Of a stretch of 64,000 nt of DNA, positions 20,365-29,733 are shown one piece after another (the first letter of the stretch is position 1; each line of letters opens with the position of its first letter). Made by a program: the position numbers and the translations under genes. Below the pieces are notes generated by a model. The model saw only the letters and a list, made by a program, of their open reading frames with translations. It was not told the DNA's origin and did not search any database. This DNA comes from Providencia sp. R33 (GTDB lineage: Bacteria > Pseudomonadota > Gammaproteobacteria > Enterobacterales > Enterobacteriaceae), in assembly GCF_019343475.1 (NCBI RefSeq), contig NZ_CP072453.1, positions 248,001 to 312,000 on the forward strand, in the 5' to 3' direction.

Positions 20365-20388
20365 TACAAACATACACGAATGTATGTA
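20365..20388. promoter_or_regulatory. AcrR operator between acrA and acrR
   Basis: A 24-bp imperfect inverted repeat with the half-sites tacaaacata and tgtatgta. The E. coli AcrR operator in the same place is a 24-bp repeat of nearly the same sequence. It lies 29 bp before acrR and 83 bp before acrA, suited to repress both. Confidence 0.85.
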
Positions 20389-20416
20389 AATCAGCTTTCG
20401 ATAGAAACGGGTCACA

Positions 20417-21064
20417 ATGGCACGAAAAACTAAACAACAGGCTGAAGAAACCCGTCAGGAAATATTAGATGCTGCCATCAAAACATTCTCTGAGCGAGGA
20501 GTTTCAGCCACATCATTAGCCGACATTGCAAAAGCAGCGGGGGTAACCCGAGGTGCAATATATTGGCATTTTAAAAATAAAGTTGATCTCTTTTATCAGG
20601 CCTGCGAGTTTGGTGATAACCAAATAATCCAAGCCGAAGAATATTATCGTTCTAAATATACCAATGATCCACTTTCAATACTAAGAGAATTATTGATTTT
20701 TATTTTGACCGACTTCATCGACAACCCTAAAAACCGTGCGTTGATGGAAATTTTCTTTTTAAAATGTGAATTAGTGGGCGAAATGGCGGAATTAGTCGAT
20801 TTTAAACGGGCTAATTATGTGGCTAGTCAGTGTCGTATTGTCGATAATTTGCAAGATTGTATCGATGCAGGGCAATTACCAGCTGACCTTGATATTGAAT
20901 GCGCCGCCATCATGATCCGTTCATTAATGTCGGGTTTATTAGAAAACTGGTTATTACAACCTGAGAACTTTAATATAAATCAACACACGTTAACGTTGGT
21001 TGAGACACTATTAGAGACGTTAAAATGTAACCCAGCCATACGGCTTAAACCCACTCAAATATAA
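20417..21064 (+). CDS. acrR: AcrR, TetR-family repressor of acrAB
   Basis: Ligand-responsive repressor of the acrAB efflux operon and of itself. 215 residues, as in E. coli. The N-terminal helix-turn-helix is TSLADIAKAAGVTRGAIYWHFKNK (about residues 33-56); the rest is the helical drug-binding dimer domain. It is divergent from acrA with the operator in between. The next gene starts 16 bp after its stop and is probably co-transcribed. Confidence 0.96.
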   Translation: MARKTKQQAEETRQEILDAAIKTFSERGVSATSLADIAKAAGVTRGAIYWHFKNKVDLFYQACEFGDNQIIQAEEYYRSKYTNDPLSILRELLIFILTDFIDNPKNRALMEIFFLKCELVGEMAELVDFKRANYVASQCRIVDNLQDCIDAGQLPADLDIECAAIMIRSLMSGLLENWLLQPENFNINQHTLTLVETLLETLKCNPAIRLKPTQI

Positions 21065-21080
21065 TAAACTGGAGTAACAG

Positions 21081-21434
21081 ATGGCATCTATTCTGATTAT
21101 CGCTAACGGCGCACCTTATGGCAGCGAAACTTTATTTAACTCACTGCGCCTTGCTATCACGCTAAAAGAGCAAAATTCAGATTTAGATTTAAAAATCTTT
21201 TTAATGTCAGATGCAGTTTGTGCAGGTTTAGCAGCTCAAAAACCGAAAGAAGGATACAATCTTCAGCAAATGTTAGAAATTTTAACGGCCCAAGGTGTGC
21301 CTGTTAAATTATGTAAAACATGTACCGATGCTCGTGGTATCAGTGAGTTAACTTTAGCAGATGGTGTTGAAGTTGGTACATTAGTTGAATTGGCTAGCTG
21401 GACATTAACATCAGAGAAAGTCTTAACATTCTAA
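21081..21434 (+). CDS. ychN: DsrE-family protein YchN
   Basis: 117-residue cytosolic protein that is nearly collinear with E. coli YchN (ANGAPYGSE, NSLRLAI, LFLMSDAV, EGYNIQQMLEILTAQ-like segments, CKTCTDARGIS). DsrE-fold proteins are hexamers, some of which carry sulfur on a conserved cysteine; Cys residues in KLCKTCTDARG are candidates here. The role of YchN itself is not established. In E. coli the gene is far from acrR; here it sits 16 bp behind acrR, so it would be transcribed with the repressor. Confidence 0.9.
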   Translation: MASILIIANGAPYGSETLFNSLRLAITLKEQNSDLDLKIFLMSDAVCAGLAAQKPKEGYNLQQMLEILTAQGVPVKLCKTCTDARGISELTLADGVEVGTLVELASWTLTSEKVLTF

Positions 21435-21552
21435 TTTGTTAGTTTAAAATGTTGCTCTAATTGTATGTGCTGGTAATGTGTTACTGGCACTTTGCTTTTT
21501 TGAATAACATACTGAGCAAAGAAAGAGTATGAGTGGGTATAAGGATATTACG

Positions 21553-24500
21553 ATGATAAAACAACATAGAATAGAGCGGTATTTTATTAGCGCTGCGTTG
21601 TTACTCGCAATGATATTTTTTTCTTACTCTGCATCTGCTTTAACTCCAAATAACCTGCCTAGCAAAAACGACATTAAAAGTTCGCTCACCGCATTAAGTA
21701 AAAAAAGTAGCTTAAGTGAAGAAGAAAAATTGGTGCGTGGGGACTTAGAAAAAACATCCGATTTTTATAATGAATTAGATAAACTCGAACAGCGAACAGA
21801 AGAACTGCAAAAAAAACTTAATCGAACCAGTGAAGAATCAAGAATTGCCGTTCAAGGTTTACAACAAGTTAGAAATGAAAGCCAACAACAGGCTTCGCAA
21901 TTTGCTGAAAAGATAAAAAATAGCTCACTTTCCCAATTAGAAGCCCTACAAGCGACCTATTTAGAAAACTTACAGTCGGAACAAAACGACCTCGCAACCT
22001 ATAATAGCCAACTAATCGGTTTACAAACCCAGCCAGAACGCGCACAGGCGTTGATGTTGGATAATGCTCGGCGGTTACAAGAAATTCGTAATGAACTTAA
22101 TAGCACACTTAATGATTCAGTGAGCTTGCGACCATCTCAAGTTGATATGCTGCAAGTTGAGCAGTATCTCTTACAGCAACAAAATGAATACCAAAAACGT
22201 ATTTTGCAAACCAATACGCAATTGCAAGATGTTCTGCAAAAGCAACGTGACTATACCGCTGCATATATTGCTCAGCTTGAGGATCATGTTCAACAGTTAC
22301 AAGCCGCTATCAGCAATCGCCGTCTAGATGATTCCCAATCAACGGTGCGTGAAGCATTAGATACCTCTGAAGCGGATATTCAAGCGCAGCAAAACCCAGT
22401 CATCCAAAAAGAAATCGCTATCAATAATGCGCTCAGCGATCGGTTGATCCAAGTGACAGAAGATAGCAATAAGCTGGTGCAAAATGGCATTCGTGTTAAA
22501 GCGTGGCTAGAAAGGGCGACACAGTCAGAACGTAATTTGAAAGAGCAAATTAACGTTTTACGTGGGAGCTTATTGCTATCTCGTATCTTATTCCAACAGC
22601 AAATTGATTTACCGCCAGATATTTTAACCAAAAACTTGCCAGTGACGATTGCGGATTTACGTCTCGAACAGTTTGATATTAATCAGCAGCGTGATGCGTT
22701 ATATCAACCTAATGACTACATCTCTGGCATAGAGAGCCAACTGGCTGTCAAAACAGGTGAAGAGCAGGGTAGCGGTTCATTGCTATCAACAGATGATAAG
22801 GCAGCATTGACCAAGCTTTTAGATGTCAGGCGTGGCTTGTTAGATGAGCTAAACCAGCAACTGGGCGGGCAAATCTCCCAAGCGATTAACTTGCAACTCG
22901 ACCAAAACCAATTATTGAGTGTGGTAAGCTCCCTTGAAAGTACATTAGCTCAGCAAATATTTTGGGTGAACAGCAATAAACCGATGGATGTGGAGTGGAT
23001 TAAAACCTTCCCTGAAGCCGCGGCAGCCCAAATCAGTAGCTTTGATTTCAGTTTATCGTCTCGCAGTATTCAGCGCGGGATAACAAACTCGTTGTTAGTC
23101 GTGATCCCACTGGTATTGATTGCGGTGATTTTTATTTGGTTTCATCGCAAAATTAACCGACGTTTACAAGCGATTGACCAACGCTTATCGAGCCTACGGA
23201 ATGACAGTGTTTTGAGCACGCCAATAGCGCTCTTACTGACATTGATGCAAACCCTGCCTATCTCTTTATTATTATTGGCAGTAGGTTATTGGTTCTTAAA
23301 AACAGGTAATGTCCAAGGGCCGTTTTTTTGGCAGTTTTGCCAACAACTTGCCGTTTTTTGGGCGTTGTTTGAACTTACATTTCGCATCTTGAAGCCCCAA
23401 GGCATTGCACAGAAGCATTTTGGGATAGAGCCAGAAACTATCGCACGAACGCGTCGCCGTATGTCGCGCTTATCTATCCCGTTGATCCCATTAATTTTCT
23501 TTTCAACTTATGGGGTTATCAACCCATTAAGAGTTTCAGAAGATGTGATTGGGCAATTGATTGTTTTCGTTTCGCTATTGTTGTTGTGTATTTTTACTGT
23601 GCCATTTTGCAAACAAGTTTGGCAAGAGAAAGGCAGCCATTTAACGCGGACGATTGTTATCACATTATTGACGTTTTCCCCGCTTATTTTAGTGGGGCTG
23701 ATGATGGCGGGCTACTATTACACCACACTGCGTTTGGCAAACCGCTGGCTTGATAGTTTGTATTTGTTGTTGCTTTGGTACATCACTTATAACGCCTGTT
23801 TAAGGGGCTTAACACTGGTGGCCCGCAAGTTGGCTTATCAACGTGCGGTCGAACGCCGTGAAGCATTAAGGCTAGAAAGGCAGGAGCCACAGGAAGATGC
23901 GGAAAATGAACCAATTAAAGAGCCGCCGATGACCATTGAACTGATCAGCCAGCAATCTTTGCGTTTAACAACCATGGTGCTGTTTATCATTTTTGCGTTG
24001 GCATTTTACGGTATTTGGTCTGATTTTATTACGATTTTCTCATTTTTTGATAGCGTAGAATTGTGGCGCTATACCGATGTTTCCCCTGAAGGTACGAATA
24101 TTCTTAAGTCGGTGACACTCGCTAATCTGATTTTAGCGGTGGTGATTATTATTGTGGCGTGGGTGATGACGCGTAACTTACCGGGCTTGTTAGAAGTACT
24201 TGTTTTATCACGCTTAAAATTGAGGCAAGGGTCAACTTATGCCATCACCACAATACTGACTTATATCATCGTGGGTATCGGTGCGATTGCGTCACTCGGC
24301 ATGATTGGTGTGACATGGAACAAACTGCAATGGTTAGCTGCCGCTTTAACCGTTGGGTTAGGGTTTGGTTTACAAGAAATTTTTGCGAACTTTGTTTCGG
24401 GGATCATCCTCTTATTCGAAAGACCGATCCGTATTGGCGACACCGTCACCATCGGGACCTATTCGGGCACGGTGAGCAAAATTCGTATCCGTGCAACCAC

Positions 24501-24951
24501 CATTGTTGATTTCGATCGCAAAGAAGTGATCATTCCCAATAAAGCGTTTGTCACAGAACGGCTGATCAACTGGTCGTTGTCAGATACGGTTACGCGGATC
24601 ACGATTTCACTCGGCGTAGCGTACGGATCGGATCTGGACAAAGTGAAGCGTGTATTACTATCTGCGGCCACCGGTAATGCCAAAGTGATGACAGAGCCTG
24701 CACCGAGCGTCTATTTCACCACGTTTGGAGCGAGCACGTTAGACCATGAACTGCGCTTCTACGTCCGCCAAATTGGCGATCGCAGCGTGACCAGTGATGA
24801 AGTGAATCGAGCGATTGATAAACTGTGCAGAGAAAACGACATTGATATCGCCTTTAACCAGCTGGAAGTGCATCTGCACAATAATAAAGGGGAGGAAGTA
24901 CAGGAAGTGCAGCGTTCCCCAAAAGAAAACGGTCATGATAACGAAAAATAA
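21553..24951 (+). CDS. mscK: MscK (KefA), mechanosensitive channel
   Basis: Potassium-dependent mechanosensitive channel that opens on hypo-osmotic shock. About 1132 residues (E. coli 1120). The order seen is: signal peptide (to about residue 30, ending SASA), a long periplasmic Gln/Glu-rich coiled-coil region to about residue 500, a series of transmembrane helices, and the C-terminal MscS-type pore and beta domain with GLGFGLQEIFANFVSGIILLFERPIRIGD. The ATG at 21553 is preferred because aagga lies about 8 bases upstream; an in-frame ATG at 21529 would add eight residues. It converges on rsmS with 6 bp between stop codons. Confidence 0.95.
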   Translation: MIKQHRIERYFISAALLLAMIFFSYSASALTPNNLPSKNDIKSSLTALSKKSSLSEEEKLVRGDLEKTSDFYNELDKLEQRTEELQKKLNRTSEESRIAVQGLQQVRNESQQQASQFAEKIKNSSLSQLEALQATYLENLQSEQNDLATYNSQLIGLQTQPERAQALMLDNARRLQEIRNELNSTLNDSVSLRPSQVDMLQVEQYLLQQQNEYQKRILQTNTQLQDVLQKQRDYTAAYIAQLEDHVQQLQAAISNRRLDDSQSTVREALDTSEADIQAQQNPVIQKEIAINNALSDRLIQVTEDSNKLVQNGIRVKAWLERATQSERNLKEQINVLRGSLLLSRILFQQQIDLPPDILTKNLPVTIADLRLEQFDINQQRDALYQPNDYISGIESQLAVKTGEEQGSGSLLSTDDKAALTKLLDVRRGLLDELNQQLGGQISQAINLQLDQNQLLSVVSSLESTLAQQIFWVNSNKPMDVEWIKTFPEAAAAQISSFDFSLSSRSIQRGITNSLLVVIPLVLIAVIFIWFHRKINRRLQAIDQRLSSLRNDSVLSTPIALLLTLMQTLPISLLLLAVGYWFLKTGNVQGPFFWQFCQQLAVFWALFELTFRILKPQGIAQKHFGIEPETIARTRRRMSRLSIPLIPLIFFSTYGVINPLRVSEDVIGQLIVFVSLLLLCIFTVPFCKQVWQEKGSHLTRTIVITLLTFSPLILVGLMMAGYYYTTLRLANRWLDSLYLLLLWYITYNACLRGLTLVARKLAYQRAVERREALRLERQEPQEDAENEPIKEPPMTIELISQQSLRLTTMVLFIIFALAFYGIWSDFITIFSFFDSVELWRYTDVSPEGTNILKSVTLANLILAVVIIIVAWVMTRNLPGLLEVLVLSRLKLRQGSTYAITTILTYIIVGIGAIASLGMIGVTWNKLQWLAAALTVGLGFGLQEIFANFVSGIILLFERPIRIGDTVTIGTYSGTVSKIRIRATTIVDFDRKEVIIPNKAFVTERLINWSLSDTVTRITISLGVAYGSDLDKVKRVLLSAATGNAKVMTEPAPSVYFTTFGASTLDHELRFYVRQIGDRSVTSDEVNRAIDKLCRENDIDIAFNQLEVHLHNNKGEEVQEVQRSPKENGHDNEK

Positions 24952-24957
24952 TTAGGG

Positions 24958-25131
24958 TTATTCAAGGCAGACGGTTTCTTCCGCTTGTCTTTTTTGTTTT
25001 AAAATATAATCATTTTTAACAATATCAAGGGCTTTAAGAACAATATCGGGTTCGATATCCGAGGTTTCTAATAAGTAAATCAAATCAACGGCAAGCTGTG
25101 TTTCGAGGGGGGCGTCTTTGAGTGATTCCAT
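24958..25131 (-). CDS. rsmS: RsmS/YbaM, small ribosome-associated DUF2496 protein
   Basis: A 57-residue gene that is easy to miss. Translation on the minus strand gives MESLKDAPLETQLAVDLIYL and ALDIVKNDYILKQK, closely matching E. coli YbaM (MSLENAP, LAVDLIVLLEE, ALDIVKRDYEKK). It is placed as in E. coli, directly downstream of priC (29-bp gap) and convergent with mscK. YbaM has been linked to ribosome maturation or stringency; the exact function is little known. Confidence 0.9.
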   Translation of the reverse strand: MESLKDAPLETQLAVDLIYLLETSDIEPDIVLKALDIVKNDYILKQKRQAEETVCLE

Positions 25132-25160
25132 TCGTGTTCCTTATATCGCAGTGTGTCGAA

Positions 25161-25709
25161 TTATTCAAAATATTGATTTTCTTGATGCTCTATGGCTTTT
25201 TCAATACGCAAAAGGGCTTGGCGGCAACGGTACAAACGGCCTGCTAATGTTGCGAGCTCTTTTTGGCATTGGTGCTGTAAACGGTGGTCTATTAGCCCTG
25301 ATAGTTGGAGCTCTTTTTCACTGACCATCGCTTGTAAGCGGCGCTCATAGTCCTGATGTTGTGATAAACGTTCATATAAATCAACCTGTTCCTTTTTCTT
25401 GGTAAAGGATGATTCCTTTTCACGCAACGATTGCGTTGAAATTTCGCGGGAAATGGCCTGCATTTGATGCACAATTTTTTCAGTGAGAAAATTCACTTGT
25501 TCAGTGTGGTTCAGTGTGACACTGTTGCATAACTGCTGGTAAAGGTTATTTAACTCTTTTTGGCAGTCCCCTAAGCGCGTCGATTTATGGCTAAACAGCT
25601 GCATATCAAAACGGGAGTGGGAAAACTCGTTATCTTTAATGGGGGCGACACGGGTTTCTAACTCGTCAATTTGCTTTTTTAACGCATCCAACAGAGCCTG
25701 TATTTTCAT
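25161..25709 (-). CDS. priC: PriC, primosomal replication protein N''
   Basis: Replication-restart protein that helps load DnaB helicase at stalled forks, in the pathway parallel to PriA/PriB. 182 residues (E. coli 175). It is predicted to be almost entirely alpha-helical and rich in Gln, Glu and Lys, with the family's LLDALKKQIDELETRVAP start and the RLYRCRQALLRIEKAIE C-terminal helix. Its sequence is weakly conserved in general, so the call rests also on position between rsmS and apt. E. coli ybaN, which lies between priC and apt, is absent. Confidence 0.9.
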   Translation of the reverse strand: MKIQALLDALKKQIDELETRVAPIKDNEFSHSRFDMQLFSHKSTRLGDCQKELNNLYQQLCNSVTLNHTEQVNFLTEKIVHQMQAISREISTQSLREKESSFTKKKEQVDLYERLSQHQDYERRLQAMVSEKELQLSGLIDHRLQHQCQKELATLAGRLYRCRQALLRIEKAIEHQENQYFE

Positions 25710-25851
25710 TTTTTGTTCTCATTAAATGTGAAAAATCGCGGAAAATTGATATTCAGCAACAAAACTCGCTGCAAATAGGCGGCTGCTTATTGCATTTTTA
25801 TGGTACTTTACATAGATTCTACACTTTCGTGTTTACTACATGGCTTTTATT

Positions 25852-26403
25852 ATGACCGCTAAAGAGCAACAACTGCAATTGATTAAAGAAAGTATCGCAT
25901 CCATTCAAGATTATCCAATCGAGGGTGTGATCTTCCGTGACATTACGACTTTGTTAAATAACCCTGCTGCATATCAAGCAACGATTGATATGTTAGTTGA
26001 ACATTACCAAAACAAAGGCGTCACTAAAATTGTAGGAACTGAAGCGCGTGGTTTTCTATTCGGCGCACCAGTTGCATTACGTTTAGGCGTGGGTTTTGTT
26101 CCTGTTCGTAAAAAAGGGAAATTACCGCGTGAAGTATTAAGTATGACTTATGATCTCGAATACGGTACCGATACCCTTGAGATCCACAAAGACAGCATTC
26201 GCCCAGAAGATAACGTGCTGGTAGTTGACGATCTGCTGGCAACAGGCGGAACGGTTGAAGCGACCGTGAAAATGATCAAACAGCTTGGTGCAAATGTTGT
26301 CGATGCTGCATTTATCATTAGCCTGCCTGACTTAGGTGGTGTTGAACGCTTACAAAAAGAAGGCGTTTCTTCATACAGCTTGGTTGAATTCCCAGGCCAT
26401 TAA
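25852..26403 (+). CDS. apt: Adenine phosphoribosyltransferase
   Basis: Purine-salvage enzyme making AMP from adenine and PRPP. The 183-residue product matches E. coli Apt in length and sequence, including the PRPP-binding VLVVDDLLATGGT and the VGTEARGFLFG loop. The ATG at 25852 is chosen by homology (MTAKEQQL); an in-frame ATG at 25840 would add four residues, and neither has a strong ribosome-binding site. dnaX follows 112 bp later. Confidence 0.95.
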   Translation: MTAKEQQLQLIKESIASIQDYPIEGVIFRDITTLLNNPAAYQATIDMLVEHYQNKGVTKIVGTEARGFLFGAPVALRLGVGFVPVRKKGKLPREVLSMTYDLEYGTDTLEIHKDSIRPEDNVLVVDDLLATGGTVEATVKMIKQLGANVVDAAFIISLPDLGGVERLQKEGVSSYSLVEFPGH

Positions 26404-26515
26404 TCTTTATTTTCCCTCTATTTTTATCACAGTCTCGCCGTAGAGGTTGAGGCTGTGGTAGCATGTACTATGATTACCTTTATTCACACATCATTATTAA
26501 ATTACTGTGGGATCC

Positions 26516-28438
26516 ATGAGCTATCAGGTACTTGCCCGTAAGTGGCGACCTCAAAAATTTTCAGACGTTGTTGGCCAACAACATGTCTTGACTGCACTTG
26601 CTAATGGGCTGGCGCACCAGCGGCTTCATCACGCCTATCTTTTTTCGGGTACCCGCGGCGTTGGGAAAACGACGATTGCACGCCTTTTTGCTAAAGGGCT
26701 CAATTGCGAAACAGGGATTACAGCAACACCTTGTGGCCAATGTGCAAACTGCCTCGAAATTGAGCAAGGTCGCTTTGTTGATTTGATTGAAATCGATGCG
26801 GCTTCGCGAACTAAAGTCGAAGACACCCGTGAATTGCTGGATAACGTGCAATATGCACCCGCGAGAGGGCGCTTTAAAGTGTACCTTATCGATGAAGTCC
26901 ATATGCTTTCACGGCACAGTTTCAATGCGCTGTTAAAAACCCTTGAAGAACCGCCTGAGCACGTCAAGTTTTTATTGGCAACGACAGATCCACAAAAACT
27001 GCCAGTGACGATTTTATCGCGTTGCTTACAGTTTCATCTTAAAGCGTTGGATGTGACGCAAATCAGTGAACAGCTGGAGGTTATTCTCAATGCTGAAAAT
27101 ATTGAACATGACCTGCGTGCACGCCAGTTAATTGCTCGTGCTGCCGATGGCAGTTTGCGTGATGCATTAAGCTTAACTGACCAAGCCATTGCCATGGGGC
27201 AAGGTAAAGTCACCGCAGACATTGTCAGTCAAATGTTAGGGACGCTGGATGATGAGCAACCTTTAGCCATTATCGAAGCCCTCGTTAGAGCCGATAGCAT
27301 TGCGGTTATGACCCAAGTGGAACACGCGGCAAGTCGCGGTGCTGATTGGGAAAACTTATTGGTCGAAATTTTATCGCAACTCCACCGTATTGCGATGATC
27401 CAGCTACTGCCTGCGGAACAAGAAACTGACCCATCTTCAACCGAAGGGCGTTTACGCCAAGTGGCGAGAGTGGTTTCCCCTGCGGATCTGCAACTTTTTT
27501 ACCAAACACTGCTGGTGGGCAGAAAAGAACTTCCGTATGCCCCTGAGCGGCGTATGGGGGTTGAAATGACGCTACTGCGAGCGTTAGCTTTTCACCCAAA
27601 GAGCGTGATTGAAGAGATTGAACCGCCCCCAAGAATTGTGCAGCAAGCGCCAGTTGTAAATCAGCCTGTCGCTCAGCAACGTGTTGCACCTTCGATGCCG
27701 CGTTCAGAAAATTTGCCTGAAAATAGCCCGACAGCGCAATTGCTCAAAGCAAGGCAGGCGCTACAAAGTGAGGATCCTAGCCCAAAAAAGGCTAAACCGG
27801 TGATGTCTGAAAGGGCAAAGCCGGCGGTATCAGCACTTGAAAGGCTGGCCGCCGTGACCAGCAAACATCAACAAAATGTGGAAAATAGAGCGTCTGGGTC
27901 TGCGAAGCCGGAAAAACCGAAGCAGTACCAGTGGAAGCCGCAAAATGAAGCGGCCATGAACCCGAAAGAGGCGGTCACCACACCAACGGAGATTAAAGAG
28001 GCACTCGAATACGAGAAAACCCCTGAATTAGCAGTGAAAATTGTCGAAGAAGGGCGTGAACGAGATAGCTGGTCAGGTAAAATTGCACAATTAAATATTC
28101 CTAAGCTAGTTGAACAATTAGCTTTGAATTCATATATAGAAGAATTAAGTGAGTCGCAAATTGTGTTGCATTTGCGCTCAGCTCAGAAACACCTTGATAA
28201 ACCCGCTGCACACAAAGCACTGGAAGAGGCCCTGAGCGAACTGTATGGTCGTACTGTTGAACTGAAAATCGTTCACGATGATAATAGCGAGGTGAAAACC
28301 CCGCTAGAATGGCGACAGGCGATTTATGAAGAGAAACTGGCGCAAGCTCGTCAGTCTATTATTGCGGATAAAACGATTCAAAAACTGCGTTCTATGTTTG
28401 ATGCGCAGTTGGATGAAGAGAGTATTCGCCCCGTTTAA
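26516..28438 (+). CDS. dnaX: DnaX, DNA polymerase III tau subunit (gamma by frameshift)
   Basis: ATPase of the clamp loader; tau also ties two core polymerases to the DnaB helicase. 640 residues (E. coli 643). Seen: Walker A GTRGVGKTT, zinc-module cysteines in CETGITATPCGQCANC, Walker B-type VYLIDEVHML, and LATTDPQKLPVTILSRC. The ATG at 26516 gives the standard MSYQVLARKWRPQKF start. A Pro/Lys/Glu-rich linker (about 380-500) precedes the C-terminal tau domain. A slippery heptamer at 27784-27790 should produce the short gamma subunit. It heads the dnaX-ybaB-recR group. Confidence 0.97.
   Translation: MSYQVLARKWRPQKFSDVVGQQHVLTALANGLAHQRLHHAYLFSGTRGVGKTTIARLFAKGLNCETGITATPCGQCANCLEIEQGRFVDLIEIDAASRTKVEDTRELLDNVQYAPARGRFKVYLIDEVHMLSRHSFNALLKTLEEPPEHVKFLLATTDPQKLPVTILSRCLQFHLKALDVTQISEQLEVILNAENIEHDLRARQLIARAADGSLRDALSLTDQAIAMGQGKVTADIVSQMLGTLDDEQPLAIIEALVRADSIAVMTQVEHAASRGADWENLLVEILSQLHRIAMIQLLPAEQETDPSSTEGRLRQVARVVSPADLQLFYQTLLVGRKELPYAPERRMGVEMTLLRALAFHPKSVIEEIEPPPRIVQQAPVVNQPVAQQRVAPSMPRSENLPENSPTAQLLKARQALQSEDPSPKKAKPVMSERAKPAVSALERLAAVTSKHQQNVENRASGSAKPEKPKQYQWKPQNEAAMNPKEAVTTPTEIKEALEYEKTPELAVKIVEEGRERDSWSGKIAQLNIPKLVEQLALNSYIEELSESQIVLHLRSAQKHLDKPAAHKALEEALSELYGRTVELKIVHDDNSEVKTPLEWRQAIYEEKLAQARQSIIADKTIQKLRSMFDAQLDEESIRPV
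27784..27795 (+). promoter_or_regulatory. Programmed -1 frameshift site in dnaX
   Basis: The heptamer A AAA AAG lies in the frame required for tandem slippage (codons 424-425). After a -1 slip the next codons are ggc and taa, so a gamma protein of 426 residues ending in Gly is predicted (E. coli gamma: 431, ending in Glu). A Shine-Dalgarno-like gagga lies about 9 bases upstream (27770-27774), as in E. coli; a GC-rich possible stem starts just downstream (accgg... at 27796). Confidence 0.88.
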
Positions 28439-28485
28439 CGCTACAGTCTTATGTTTAGCTGTAGCCTCAGTTGTGAGAGAAAACT

Positions 28486-28815
28486 ATGTTTGGTAAAGGT
28501 GGATTGGGTAACCTGATGAAACAGGCCCAGCAAATGCAAGACAAAATGCAGAAAGTTCAGGAAGAAATCGCCAACTTAGAAGCAACGGGTGAATCAGGCG
28601 CTGGTCTGGTCAAAGTCACTATCAATGGCTCACACAACTGCCGTCGCGTAGAAATCGACCCAAGCTTGCTCGAAGACGACAAAGAAATGCTGGAAGATTT
28701 AATTGCTGCGGCATTTAACGATGCAGCGCGTCGTATCGAAGAAACCCAAAAAGAAAAAATGGCGAGCGTTTCCAGTGGTATGCAATTACCACCAGGCTTT
28801 AAGATGCCATTCTAA
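28486..28815 (+). CDS. ybaB: YbaB/EbfC, nucleoid-associated protein
   Basis: 109-residue DNA-binding dimer of the YbaB/EbfC family (E. coli also 109). Starts MFGKGGLGNLMKQAQQMQDKMQ and has the conserved helix-strand core with VKVTINGSHNCRRVEIDPSLL. Its stop codon overlaps the recR start by one base (taatg), so translation is coupled. A 7-bp hairpin (gctacag/ctgtagc) lies in the 47-bp gap after dnaX. Confidence 0.96.
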   Translation: MFGKGGLGNLMKQAQQMQDKMQKVQEEIANLEATGESGAGLVKVTINGSHNCRRVEIDPSLLEDDKEMLEDLIAAAFNDAARRIEETQKEKMASVSSGMQLPPGFKMPF

Positions 28816-29414
28816 TGCAAACCAGTCCGCTTCTTGAATCATTAATGGAAGCTCTGCGCTGCCTTCCCGGTGTCGGGCCCAAGTCAGCGCAGCGAATGGC
28901 TTTCCAACTGCTACAGCGCGACCGTAGTGGCGGGATGCGTTTAGCGCAGTCGCTCACACGTGCAATGTCTGAAATTGGCCATTGCCGTGATTGCAGAACA
29001 TTTACTGAACAAGATGTGTGCAATATTTGCGATAACCCTCGTCGTCAACAAAACGGTTTGATTTGTGTGGTGGAAAGTCCTGCGGATATCTATGCCATTG
29101 AGCAAACAGGTCAATTTTCAGGGCGTTATTTCGTTCTGATGGGGCACTTGTCACCACTAGATGGTATTGGCCCGATGGATATCGGGTTAGATAGGCTTGA
29201 AGAGCGCTTAGTTGCCGAAACGATTGTCGAGGTGATTTTAGCCACCAATCCGACGGTCGAAGGCGAAGCGACGGCAAACTATATTGGGCAAATGTGTGCG
29301 CAATATGGGGTGACGGCGAGCCGTATCGCCCACGGGGTGCCTGTGGGGGGGGAGTTGGAGCTTGTCGATAGTACGACTTTGTCCCATTCGCTCTCCGGCC
29401 GCCTTAAACTTTGA
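28815..29414 (+). CDS. recR: RecR, recombination mediator protein
   Basis: Ring-shaped partner of RecO/RecF that loads RecA on SSB-coated single-stranded DNA. 199 residues (E. coli 201). Seen in order: helix-hairpin-helix (LRCLPGVGPKSAQRMAFQLL), a four-cysteine zinc finger (CRDCRTFTEQDVCNICDNPRR) and a TOPRIM domain (ICVVESPADIYAIEQTGQF). It overlaps ybaB by one base. An ERIC element begins right after its stop codon. Confidence 0.97.
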   Translation: MQTSPLLESLMEALRCLPGVGPKSAQRMAFQLLQRDRSGGMRLAQSLTRAMSEIGHCRDCRTFTEQDVCNICDNPRRQQNGLICVVESPADIYAIEQTGQFSGRYFVLMGHLSPLDGIGPMDIGLDRLEERLVAETIVEVILATNPTVEGEATANYIGQMCAQYGVTASRIAHGVPVGGELELVDSTTLSHSLSGRLKL

Positions 29415-29415
29415 T

Positions 29416-29538
29416 ATCCTCGTCATATTTCAATCTGTAGGGGTGTTGGCTGCACTCGGCGACTCGGGTCACATACTCATGTATGCTCCCCGAGATCTCC
29501 TCATTTGCCGCCTACCTACAGCTTGAACTATTTAGAGG
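29416..29538. repeat. ERIC-type intergenic repeat
   Basis: Complete imperfect palindrome starting 2 bases after the recR stop codon. The arms are ctgtaggggtgttggctgc and gccgcctacctacag, the centre gggtcacatactcatgtatgc, the right end gaactatttagagga. It is the same family as the copies at 1035-1540 and 2437-2560. It would form a stable hairpin at the 3' end of the recR transcript. The other half of this 319-bp gap holds the htpG promoter and no gene. Confidence 0.88.
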
Positions 29539-29649
29539 ATATACTGGGAGGTTGTAAAAAGATCCCTTTAAAATAATTTGTATTGTTATTATTTCCTTTC
29601 TAATCATTGGTTTTAGGTTTTTATTTGATAAAAATTTTTGCCTTTGTCG

Positions 29650-29675
29650 CTTGAATTTCTGTTTTTTGCCCCCAA
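29650..29675 (+). promoter_or_regulatory. Sigma-32 heat-shock promoter of htpG
   Basis: A -35 hexamer cttgaa at 29650-29655, 14-base spacer, and -10 ccccaa at 29670-29675 match the RpoH consensus (CTTGAA, 13-15 bases, CCCCAT). It lies about 60 bp before the htpG start codon, as expected for a heat-shock chaperone. Confidence 0.82.
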
Positions 29676-29733
29676 CTAATCTGCATCGGTAAGTCAAACC
29701 TATCCAATTAGATTGATGAAATAGAGGCGATTA

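Noticed and set aside
25710..25851. A ybaN gene between priC and apt
   Set aside because: The 142-bp gap is too short and has no matching frame.
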